Source: Nanobdellota archaeon (GTDB lineage: Archaea > Aenigmatarchaeota > Aenigmatarchaeia > QMZP01). From it: a stretch of DNA of 8,636 nucleotides. Shown here piece by piece: positions 1 through 5,116 of this stretch (its first letter is position 1; every line of letters begins with the position of its first letter). Where the stretch lies: the NCBI GenBank assembly GCA_018818465.1, contig JAHIRU010000066.1, forward strand, positions 1 through 8,636, given 5' to 3'. The position numbers and the translations under genes were made by a program. The notes beneath the pieces were generated by a model that was not told where the DNA came from, searched no databases, and was given only the letters and a program-made list of their open reading frames with translations.

Positions 1-198
1 CCTGTCTTTCGATCCAGAATAATTAATAAACTTCCTTCTTTTACCAAAGGCATGTGCAATTGCACCAATTGCGTATTCTGTTGTGCAGTTGTTCTTCCAT
101 AGGGAATAGCAGGAATACTTCCCACCTTTGCCTATATGCATATCTACAACCTCGCTAACGAGGAAATCCTCTGGAATCTGTTTTATTGCGTAAGCCAT
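1..198 (-). CDS. truD: tRNA pseudouridine synthase D, N-terminal part (cut by window edge)
   Basis: The minus-strand frame opens at ATG 198 and runs off the window after exactly 66 codons. The visible residues match the TruD/Pus7 N-terminus: an IKQIPEDFLVSEV opening, a Y-S-L-W-K strand, then NCTTEYAIGAIA and finally YSGSKDR. The family's catalytic aspartate lies in the G-x-KD motif, here Asp65, so the active-site residue is present just before the cut. TruD enzymes convert a specific tRNA uridine (U13 in bacteria; also other sites for the archaeal/eukaryotic members) to pseudouridine in the cytoplasm. The gene lies 31 nt behind the radical SAM gene on the same strand. It has no Shine-Dalgarno motif, but a TTTTTAAT box sits about 25 bp before the ATG, so it probably has its own leaderless promoter. 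The family call is firm; the rest of the protein is outside the window. Confidence 0.93.
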   Translation of the reverse strand, partial: MAYAIKQIPEDFLVSEVVDMHIGKGGKYSCYSLWKNNCTTEYAIGAIAHAFGKRRKFINYSGSKDR

Positions 199-218
199 GT
201 TTAGAATTAAGAGTGAGG

Positions 219-226
219 ATTAAAAA
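219..226 (-). promoter_or_regulatory. TATA-like box for truD
   Basis: TTTTTAAT on the minus strand is centred about 25 bp upstream of the truD ATG, which predicts transcription starting at or near the A of the start codon. It lies in the short gap just after the radical SAM stop codon. Confidence 0.45.
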
Positions 227-229
227 GCA

Positions 230-1291
230 TTATAATTCGTTATTTGCAGACCTATAATTGAAACAACCTATGGTCTTTACATAACCATCTCTTTTTAGTG
301 ATTCTGTATTAAGATCTTCTGTAGATCTTCCTAAACAAGAATAACAATCTTCATTTTGATAATTTTCACATGTTGTACATTCACCTTCATATCTGTGTTC
401 TCTGATCATTTTCATTAGAGGAGAATCCCATAATTCTTCTAAAGACTGTTCCTTTATATTCCCTAAAACAACATCAGAAGAGCCAACACAGGGATACACA
501 TCACCAGTTTTGTTAATGTATAGATGTTGACAGAACCTTGTACAGGGTGGACTTGCTATATAATTACCTGATATAATCCATTCTTTTCCATATTCATCTT
601 TGTCTATTTTTTGTAATTTTTCAACTATTGTTTTATTTTTTTCATCTGATGAATTTAATCCACACGTACTTCCTCTACCCCTTGAAATGAGAGTGTCTGC
701 ATCAAATATGAGATTATTATCTCTAGCATATCTTAAAAGATCAGGCATTTCATCATAATTATCTTCCATTATACTTGTTACTATACCCAATTTCTTTCCA
801 TCATTGTATCCCCTTTCAAACAGTGTTTTAAGAGCCTTTTTTCTTCTTAAAGTATAGCCATCATTTCTAGCCAATTTGTCCTGTACTTCGGGTATTTGGC
901 TGTTGTATTTTATTAGTAATGTTATGTTTTTGTAATTATCCAATTTATCTAATACATTTTCTGTTATCAAATCTCCTGTAGTAAAAATTGTAGTGGTGAT
1001 ATCATTTACTTCTGTATAATTTAATATATCAAACAAATCTTCCCTGTTTTTTGGATGAAGGGGTTCACCTGCACCAACAACTCCGATTCTTTCACCGCCC
1101 ATTTTTTTGAATTCTTCAATGGTTTCAAGCATTCTTTCCATTGGAACATTCTCAGGATCATTATCTATGCCATCAGATTCTGCGAAACAGTAATCACATT
1201 TAAGATGACACGTTCCTCCTATCTCTACCCATAACTCCTTCAATGCGTTGGGTAATGTTCCCAAACCTTCATGTGCTGATACTTTAGTCAT
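230..1291 (-). CDS. Radical SAM/SPASM-domain protein (module 1 enzyme)
   Basis: This is a 353-residue cytoplasmic radical SAM enzyme if the ATG at 1291 is used. The [4Fe-4S]/SAM motif C-x3-C-x2-C is C28, C32, C35 (CHLKCDYC), followed by a SAM-binding GAGEP at 73-77. The C-terminal third has a SPASM-like cysteine set: C250, C254, C268, then C305, C308, C316, C319 and C343, enough for auxiliary iron-sulfur clusters. SPASM enzymes commonly modify peptides or proteins, but no substrate is evident here. The frame is open upstream to a TTG at 1345. I prefer ATG 1291 because GTGAT lies 3 nt before it and the shared GLGTLP motif begins only nine residues in. The gene is divergent from a tandem Lrp regulator and paralogous to the radical SAM gene at 6855. 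It is unlikely to be AhbC/AhbD or a known RiPP maturase on present evidence, since no partner genes are visible. Confidence 0.88.
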   Translation of the reverse strand: MTKVSAHEGLGTLPNALKELWVEIGGTCHLKCDYCFAESDGIDNDPENVPMERMLETIEEFKKMGGERIGVVGAGEPLHPKNREDLFDILNYTEVNDITTTIFTTGDLITENVLDKLDNYKNITLLIKYNSQIPEVQDKLARNDGYTLRRKKALKTLFERGYNDGKKLGIVTSIMEDNYDEMPDLLRYARDNNLIFDADTLISRGRGSTCGLNSSDEKNKTIVEKLQKIDKDEYGKEWIISGNYIASPPCTRFCQHLYINKTGDVYPCVGSSDVVLGNIKEQSLEELWDSPLMKMIREHRYEGECTTCENYQNEDCYSCLGRSTEDLNTESLKRDGYVKTIGCFNYRSANNEL

Positions 1292-1384
1292 AATATCACT
1301 ACTTAGAAGTTGTTTATTAAAACAATTAAATGTTATTTTTAACAAAAAACTAAAGTTTATAAGTATTTTGATTATATATTAAAT
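1292..1384. promoter_or_regulatory. Divergent promoter/operator region of module 1
   Basis: This 93-bp gap separates the radical SAM gene (minus) from the Lrp gene (plus). A near-palindromic TATA box, AGTTTATAAGT at 1354-1364, is centred about 25 bp before the Lrp ATG, predicting a leaderless message. Read the other way it would give the radical SAM message a leader of about 40 nt containing the GTGAT Shine-Dalgarno at 1295-1299. An alternative minus-strand box (TTTTAATA near 1315-1322) would instead give a leaderless radical SAM message. Two perfect short inverted repeats lie in the presumed leader: TTGTTT/AAACAA at 1310-1325 and TGTTA/TAACA at 1331-1344. They are operator candidates, but such repeats are common in AT-rich DNA. 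Confidence 0.55.
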
Positions 1385-2368
1385 ATGAATCAAAAAGATC
1401 TAGACGTGAAAGATAAAAAAATATTATTCGAACTCGACAAAGATAGTCGTATTCCTCTTTCGGTTTTGTCCAAGAAAATTGGTATTAGTAAGGAAGTAGC
1501 CTTTCACAGATTAAACAATCTTGTAAAAAGAGGATACATTTCAAGGTTTCAGGCCGTAATATCAACTTACAGGTTTGGGTATCAGTCGTATAAGATTTAT
1601 TTAAAACTGCAAAATCTCACTAAAGAAATCAGAGTTCAAATGCAGGATTTTTTTATGAAAAACGAGATGGTTTATTGGATATGTAATTGTCAAGGAAAAT
1701 ACGACATGATTGTTGCGTACTGGGCTAAAAATATTAGAGATTTTGGAGATTTTGAGAACGAAATATTAAACAAATTTAGTAATTACATACAGGAGAGAGA
1801 CATAACAATAACTAGAAAAAGCACACAGTACAATAGAAGATGGTTCTATAATGATGATAGCAAACTGGTTGAAACAAGTTTTGGTGAAGATCTGGAAGAA
1901 ATAAAACTAGATAAAATTGATATTGAAATTCTAAGAAATTTGGCTGATAATGCAAGAATAAAAATCGTTGATCTTGCCAATAAATTGAATATATCCATAT
2001 CTACAATAAAATACAGATTGAAACGTTTGGAAAAAAACAAAGTCATTCTTGGTTACAAATACGCTCTGAATTCAAAATTACTTAATTATGAAAAATGTAA
2101 GGCTTTTATCTATTTCAAAAACATCACAGATACGAAAAGAAAAGAACTGATTAATTATTGTAAATCAATACCAAATGTAATCAATATAGTTTTAACAATA
2201 GGCTCATGGGACGTTGAAATAGGTTTTGAAGTTAAAAATTTCGAGGAATATTATAAAATAATGAGCGATATACAAGAGAAATATAGTGATATAGTAAAAA
2301 GTTATGAATCTATTTTGTTCTCATCTGAACCAAAACAAGTCTTCATGCCTGGAATTAAATCAATTTAA
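1385..2368 (+). CDS. Tandem-domain Lrp/AsnC-family transcriptional regulator (module 1)
   Basis: This 327-residue protein is about twice the length of a normal Lrp/AsnC regulator because the whole unit is duplicated. The order is helix-turn-helix 1 (about 5-58), a RAM-like ligand-binding domain (about 66-145, with GKYD at 104-107), helix-turn-helix 2 (about 174-228) and a second RAM-like domain (about 236-316, with GSWD at 273-276). Lrp-family proteins bind DNA as dimers and respond to amino acids or other small ligands; a single chain here would mimic a dimer. Fused siroheme decarboxylases (NirDL-like) share the doubled architecture, but I do not see their characteristic His/Tyr-rich motifs. 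The gene is divergent from a radical SAM gene, which is its likely target, and probably autoregulates from the shared intergenic region. It has a TATA box 25 bp before the ATG and no Shine-Dalgarno, so it is probably leaderless. Its closest relative in the window is the protein at 5743-6744. Confidence 0.88.
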   Translation: MNQKDLDVKDKKILFELDKDSRIPLSVLSKKIGISKEVAFHRLNNLVKRGYISRFQAVISTYRFGYQSYKIYLKLQNLTKEIRVQMQDFFMKNEMVYWICNCQGKYDMIVAYWAKNIRDFGDFENEILNKFSNYIQERDITITRKSTQYNRRWFYNDDSKLVETSFGEDLEEIKLDKIDIEILRNLADNARIKIVDLANKLNISISTIKYRLKRLEKNKVILGYKYALNSKLLNYEKCKAFIYFKNITDTKRKELINYCKSIPNVINIVLTIGSWDVEIGFEVKNFEEYYKIMSDIQEKYSDIVKSYESILFSSEPKQVFMPGIKSI

Positions 2369-2369
2369 A
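2363..2369 (+). promoter_or_regulatory. TATA-like box for the thiolase gene
   Basis: TTTAAA, overlapping the Lrp stop codon, is centred about 25 bp before the ATG at 2391, and there is no Shine-Dalgarno motif in the 22-nt gap. This allows a leaderless message of its own, although read-through from the Lrp gene is equally possible. Confidence 0.35.
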
Positions 2370-2390
2370 CCAATACTGCCTATTTTCGTT

Positions 2391-3254
2391 ATGAAGAAGG
2401 AAGATCAGGAGTTCGTAGAGAACTTTGAGAGAGAAGTTAAAGAGATAATAAAAGAATACAAATTGCTCGATAAAAAAGACAAGGTTATTGTTGCATGTTC
2501 TGGTGGAAAGGACTCCACATCAATATTATATATTATTAAAAAATTCGGTTACAATCCCGACGCACTTATAATCGACTTATCAAAGATTGATTATTTCCAG
2601 GATCACTTAAAAAATATAAAAGATTTCTGCACAGAGCAGAAGATAAAACTTCATATCATTGGTTTAGAGGAAGAGCTGATCTATCCAATGTGTCACATGA
2701 CATCTGTCATGCGCAAGAAAGAAGGGTACAAATCATGCACTGTTTGCGGTGTGATGAAGCGCTATCTCTTGAACAAGAAGCCAAGAGAGCTTGGCGCAAC
2801 CAAAATAGTCACAGGCCATAATCTAGACGATGAGGCACAGACTGTTATAATGAACATGTTCAGGGCAGACATGGTTTCAACAATTAACGCAGGACCCAAA
2901 GTTGATAGGATAAAGGACGATAAGTTCGTGATAAGAGTGAAGCCGTTTTACTTCACAAAAGAAGCAGACATTAAGAAATACTCTGAACTGATGAAATTTC
3001 CTGTTCAGTACATAAAATGTCCGTGCTCTGGAGATTCCTTGCGTAACTTCATGAGACAATATATCAACAAGCTTGAGGAGAAATATCCAGGCATAAAGAG
3101 AAACATTGTTGACAGTTCTCTTTTAATATCAGACCAGATCAGAAAATCCCTGCCAAAAGATATGAAAATACGTAGCTGCGAAAGATGTGGGGAACCAACA
3201 AATAATGAAACATGCGCAGCTTGTATAATGTTGAAAACAATGAGCTCGAAATAA
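2391..3254 (+). CDS. Ncs6/TtuA-like tRNA 2-thiouridine synthase (PP-loop ATPase), lacking the N-terminal zinc finger
   Basis: Counted from ATG 2391 the protein has 287 residues. It carries the PP-loop SGGKDST at 37-43, which adenylates the target uridine; the C-x2-C pair CTVC at 116-119 and the KCPC segment at 210-212, corresponding to the three cysteines that hold the [4Fe-4S] cluster in TtuA; the family motif GHNLDDEAQ at 142-150; and a C-terminal zinc finger C263, C266, C275, C278. Such enzymes put sulfur on a tRNA uridine (position 34 or 54 depending on subfamily), using a ubiquitin-like sulfur carrier. Characterised members begin with a second C-x2-C zinc finger directly before the helix seen here as EFVENFEREV. 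That finger is absent, and the in-frame upstream extension to 2304 contains no C-x2-C and overlaps the Lrp gene, so 2391 is the likely start. Subfamily and exact target base cannot be assigned. Confidence 0.88.
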   Translation: MKKEDQEFVENFEREVKEIIKEYKLLDKKDKVIVACSGGKDSTSILYIIKKFGYNPDALIIDLSKIDYFQDHLKNIKDFCTEQKIKLHIIGLEEELIYPMCHMTSVMRKKEGYKSCTVCGVMKRYLLNKKPRELGATKIVTGHNLDDEAQTVIMNMFRADMVSTINAGPKVDRIKDDKFVIRVKPFYFTKEADIKKYSELMKFPVQYIKCPCSGDSLRNFMRQYINKLEEKYPGIKRNIVDSSLLISDQIRKSLPKDMKIRSCERCGEPTNNETCAACIMLKTMSSK

Positions 3255-3290
3255 TAAGCAGACAACTAACACAGAATGCTTATAGTTGTC
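3255..3290 (+). repeat. Overlapping inverted repeats after the thiolase gene
   Basis: Two perfect inverted repeats interleave. TAAGCA (3255-3260) pairs with TGCTTA (3277-3282), and GACAACTA (3261-3268) pairs with TAGTTGTC (3283-3290). The left arms abut and the right arms abut in the same order. With no spacer between the left arms the two helices are unlikely to form together, so they are mutually exclusive alternatives. The element starts immediately after the TAA and lies before the tRNA promoter. It may be a 3'-end or processing structure; no T-run follows, so it is not an obvious terminator. Confidence 0.5.
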
Positions 3291-3304
3291 ATCGAAAGAA
3301 TTAA

Positions 3305-3314
3305 TTTATATAAA
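3305..3314 (+). promoter_or_regulatory. TATA box for tRNA-Thr
   Basis: TTTATATAAA is an excellent archaeal TATA box, centred about 21 bp upstream of the mature tRNA 5' end (about 24 bp if the AATTTATA reading is used). Archaeal initiation usually lies 25-27 bp from the box centre, so little or no 5' leader is expected. Confidence 0.65.
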
Positions 3315-3329
3315 CAATGAATTAGCCAA

Positions 3330-3403
3330 GCCTCTGTAGCTCAATCTGGTAGAGCAATTGCTTCGTAAGCAATAGGTTGTGGGTTCGATTCCCGTCGAAG
3401 GCT
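3330..3403 (+). tRNA. tRNA-Thr (anticodon CGU)
   Basis: The 74 nt fold into a cloverleaf. D stem is GCTC/GAGC, the anticodon stem is a perfect ATTGC/GCAAT around loop TTCGTAA (anticodon CGU at 3364-3366, reading ACG), the variable loop has 5 nt, and the T loop is TTCGATT. The discriminator is U73, as in archaeal tRNA-Thr, and no CCA is encoded. The acceptor stem GCCTCTG/CGAAGGC has a C5-A68 mismatch next to a U6-G67 wobble, and the T stem starts with two G-U wobbles, so this arm is weaker than normal. A C-to-U change at position 5 would restore pairing. There is no intron. The T-rich bases right after the gene may end the transcript. Confidence 0.93.
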
Positions 3404-3409
3404 TTTAAA
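3403..3409 (+). promoter_or_regulatory. TATA-like box for the lipoprotein gene
   Basis: TTTTAAA begins at the discriminator base of the tRNA gene and is centred about 26 bp before the ATG at 3432. The gap has no Shine-Dalgarno motif, so a leaderless lipoprotein message is likely. The same T-run may help terminate the tRNA. Confidence 0.45.
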
Positions 3410-3431
3410 CAATAAAGCACAATAATATTCT

Positions 3432-4415
3432 ATGAACAAAAATATTTTACCAATAATTTTGGTTCTCGGAATGATAATAGCTGTAAGCGGATGCACACAA
3501 ACAGGAACAGGTACTGGAAATTTTGTTCTCTATATATCTGATGCACCTGTCGATATAAACGAATTTGATTCGATTGTTGTTACATTTGATAAGGCAAGAA
3601 TATTCGGACCTGTCGGAGAAGATGACGATACAGACGAAGAAGATGAAATTGAAGATGGTAATGAAACAGACGATAACGAAACACTTTCTATAGAAGATGT
3701 TAACAGTAACGAAACAAACGAAGAAGAGAACAATAATGAAACCAACAGTGAAGATGATGAAGAAAAAGAAGATGATAAAGGTTACATTGAGGTACTGATT
3801 AATGATAGCGCTGATTTAACTAAATTAACAAGTAATAAAATCTTTGAAATATTGAATACAGAACTTGAGGTTGGTAAATACACTAAAATAGAACTTTATG
3901 TAACAAACGTAGAAACAACAATGAACTCTAGTGAAGTGGAAGTAAAAATCCCAAGCGGAAAACTAATGATAACTAAAAATTTTGAAATAACAGAAAACGG
4001 AACAACAGAGTTTGTTTTTGACATTAACATAGTAAAATTAGGCACAGGTGAATATAATCTAAAACCTACTATATCTGAGAGTGGTGTTGTAGGCAAAGAC
4101 AAAGACATAGATCCTGACGATCTTGAAAAGATGTGTGAGGATGAAGATGATGAATTTGTAGATTGTGATGAATTGGAAGAAGAAACAGACGATGAAGATG
4201 ATGAAAACGAAGTTTCTTTAGAGGAGAAATGCACAAATTCTGGCGGAACAGTTGCAACAACTCTTTGTTGTGAATCAACAGAAGACTTCCCAAACTTTTG
4301 CCTAATCGGTGCATGTGGATGTGCTCCAGAGAACAGTGAAGAAATTAATACTTGTGATTGTGGAGAAGGAAAGTGTTTTGACGGCGAATCTTGTGTAGAG
4401 CAGGAAGCAGCTTAA
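3432..4415 (+). CDS. DUF4382-like surface lipoprotein with acidic insert and Cys-rich C-terminal module
   Basis: This 327-residue protein has a short signal peptide ending in a lipobox, VSGC at 18-21, so Cys21 should be lipidated and the rest exposed outside the membrane. Residues about 28-60 (FVLYISDAPVDINEFDSIVVTF) and 118-215 look like a DUF4382-type beta-sandwich, split by an Asp/Glu/Asn-rich insert at about 62-116. There are seven N-x-S/T sequons (N77, N82, N93, N102, N124, N165, N189), four of them in the insert, suggesting heavy N-glycosylation. A second acidic stretch (about 224-262, with C235 and C245) leads to a module with ten cysteines between C267 and C321, including CC at 279-280 and CGC at 295-297. 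It is probably disulfide-stabilised. The acidic runs could bind calcium or suit saline surroundings. Function is unknown; the lipoprotein call is strong, the DUF4382 match is by eye. Confidence 0.8.
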   Translation: MNKNILPIILVLGMIIAVSGCTQTGTGTGNFVLYISDAPVDINEFDSIVVTFDKARIFGPVGEDDDTDEEDEIEDGNETDDNETLSIEDVNSNETNEEENNNETNSEDDEEKEDDKGYIEVLINDSADLTKLTSNKIFEILNTELEVGKYTKIELYVTNVETTMNSSEVEVKIPSGKLMITKNFEITENGTTEFVFDINIVKLGTGEYNLKPTISESGVVGKDKDIDPDDLEKMCEDEDDEFVDCDELEEETDDEDDENEVSLEEKCTNSGGTVATTLCCESTEDFPNFCLIGACGCAPENSEEINTCDCGEGKCFDGESCVEQEAA

Positions 4416-4440
4416 ACACTTTTCACTTTTTATTTTATTA
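4416..4440 (+). terminator. T-rich tract after the lipoprotein gene
   Basis: A pyrimidine-rich stretch of repeated CACTTTT-like runs follows the stop codon. T-rich tracts act as intrinsic terminators in archaea. Its AT-rich end (about 4427-4437) is also centred about 25 bp before the next ATG and may serve as a weak TATA box for the ASCH gene. Confidence 0.4.
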
Positions 4441-4456
4441 GAATAATTATTATACT

Positions 4457-4933
4457 ATGGAACACATCGCTATAATGAAAAAATCATGGAAGCTGACTCC
4501 AAAAATTCTTTCTGGTGAAAAGAAAATTGAATCAAGATGGTACAAAATAAGACATCTCCCATGGAACAGCATACAAGCAGGTGAAACAGTTTACTTCAAG
4601 GATTCTGGCGAACCAATTGCATTGAAAGCAGAAGTTGAAAAGATAATGCAATTTTCTGATCTGAATCCACAAAAAGTTAATGAGATTTTATCTAAATACG
4701 GAAAAGGCGACGGACTCGGTGTATATGATATTCCTAAATTCTTCAAAATGTTCATGAACAAGAAATACTGTATTTTGATCTTTCTATCAAAGCCAGAAAA
4801 AATTAAATCGTTCAACATCGATAAAACAGGTTTTGGAATGATGTCTGCATGGATAACTCTAGACAGTGTTAATAGAATAAAAATAAAAGACCCCAATAAC
4901 GAAGGGGGGCTAAAATCCAACAATTCTACTTAA
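4457..4933 (+). CDS. ASCH-domain protein
   Basis: This 158-residue protein has the ASCH signature G-x-K-x2-E-x-R at its start (GEKKIESRWYK, 20-30), followed by the expected AGETVYFKDSGEPIALKAEV strand pair (41-60) and a late AWITLDSVNRIKI segment (131-143). ASCH domains are small PUA-like beta barrels thought to bind RNA or modified nucleotides; some act as nucleotide-base amidohydrolases. Which applies here cannot be read from the sequence. The last 14 or so residues (DPNNEGGLKSNNST) look like an unstructured tail outside the domain. That part of the gene contains a CCCC/GGGGGG stretch and one copy of a 13-bp repeat found again at 5058, so the 3' end may have been remodelled. No Shine-Dalgarno is seen, so the gene is probably leaderless or co-transcribed with the lipoprotein gene. 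Confidence 0.75.
   Translation: MEHIAIMKKSWKLTPKILSGEKKIESRWYKIRHLPWNSIQAGETVYFKDSGEPIALKAEVEKIMQFSDLNPQKVNEILSKYGKGDGLGVYDIPKFFKMFMNKKYCILIFLSKPEKIKSFNIDKTGFGMMSAWITLDSVNRIKIKDPNNEGGLKSNNST
4916..4928 (+). repeat. 13-bp direct repeat, copy 1
   Basis: TCCAACAATTCTA lies at the extreme 3' end of the ASCH coding sequence and is repeated exactly at 5058-5070. Both copies can pair with ATTGTTGGA at 5080-5088. Confidence 0.6.
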
Positions 4934-4960
4934 CTACTATTTTATAGCGGAATTATTGTC

Positions 4961-4994
4961 TGTCAATATCACCAACTAAAGTTGGGTGTTGACA
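4961..4994. repeat. Hairpin between the convergent ASCH gene and mini-ORF
   Basis: TGTCAA (4961-4966) pairs perfectly with TTGACA (4989-4994). Inside, CACCAAC pairs with GTTGGGTG with one bulged base, around a TAAA loop, giving about 13 pairs. It lies downstream of both the ASCH gene (plus) and the lysine-rich mini-ORF (minus), so it may stabilise or end either message. No T-run follows on either strand, so it is not a classic intrinsic terminator. Confidence 0.55.
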
Positions 4995-5014
4995 AGCAAA
5001 TAGCTACATGTTAC

Positions 5015-5050
5015 TTACTTTTTCTTTGCAGCTTTCTTCTTTTTTGCCAT
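5015..5050 (-). CDS. Lysine-rich 11-residue mini-ORF
   Basis: A minus-strand ATG at 5050 opens an 11-codon frame, MAKKKKAAKKK, closed by TAA: eight of the eleven residues are basic lysines and the rest are Met and Ala. Such a short frame would be ignored except for its context. GGAGGAT ends exactly 3 nt before the ATG, the strongest Shine-Dalgarno in the window and with the same spacing as the real starts at 1291, 6855 and 8586. Upstream there is a TATA-like TTTAAAAATA (5107-5116) and a hairpin. The peptide could bind nucleic acid or ribosomes, or translation itself could be the regulatory event, as in a leader peptide. No later gene on this strand fits an attenuation target: the next sequence downstream is the convergent ASCH gene. 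The function is unknown and translation is unproven. Confidence 0.55.
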   Translation of the reverse strand: MAKKKKAAKKK

Positions 5051-5053
5051 TTT

Positions 5054-5088
5054 ATCCTCCAACAATTCTATAATATTATATTGTTGGA
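5054..5088 (-). promoter_or_regulatory. Hairpin enclosing part of the mini-ORF ribosome binding site
   Basis: On the minus strand TCCAACAAT (5080-5088) pairs perfectly over 9 bp with ATTGTTGGA (5058-5066), with a 13-nt loop. The last three bases of the second arm, GGA, are the first three of the GGAGGAT Shine-Dalgarno (5054-5060), so the hairpin would partly hide the ribosome binding site. The predicted transcription start lies at about 5086-5088, so the hairpin would form the very 5' end of the message. Confidence 0.55.
5058..5070 (+). repeat. 13-bp direct repeat, copy 2
   Basis: TCCAACAATTCTA here is identical to 4916-4928. This copy supplies one arm of the hairpin over the mini-ORF ribosome binding site. 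Confidence 0.6.
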
Positions 5089-5106
5089 TTAGCTAATAAA
5101 GCAGTA

Positions 5107-5116
5107 TTATTTTTAA
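5107..5116 (-). promoter_or_regulatory. TATA-like box for the mini-ORF
   Basis: TTTAAAAATA on the minus strand overlaps the MarC stop codon. Initiation about 26 bp downstream would fall near 5086, at the foot of the hairpin. Confidence 0.4.

Noticed and set aside
1385..2368. Reading the tandem Lrp plus radical SAM pair as siroheme decarboxylase and AhbC/AhbD-type heme synthesis
   Set aside because: NirD/AhbA-type proteins are Lrp-like and work with SPASM enzymes, so the idea is attractive, but I see typical Lrp RAM motifs (GKYD, GSWD) and none of the decarboxylase-specific motifs, and no other heme genes are present.
2304..2390. Upstream extension of the thiolase reading frame
   Set aside because: It overlaps the end of the Lrp gene, lacks a ribosome binding site and does not contain the C-x2-C zinc finger the family would have there.
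3530..4314. Minus-strand open frames across the lipoprotein gene
   Set aside because: Ser- and His-rich products are shadows of the acidic, repetitive GAA/GAT codons on the plus strand.
5015..5050. Mini-ORF as a RiPP precursor for the radical SAM enzymes
   Set aside because: It has no leader/core organisation and only Met, Ala and Lys, and it is not adjacent to or co-oriented in an operon with either enzyme.
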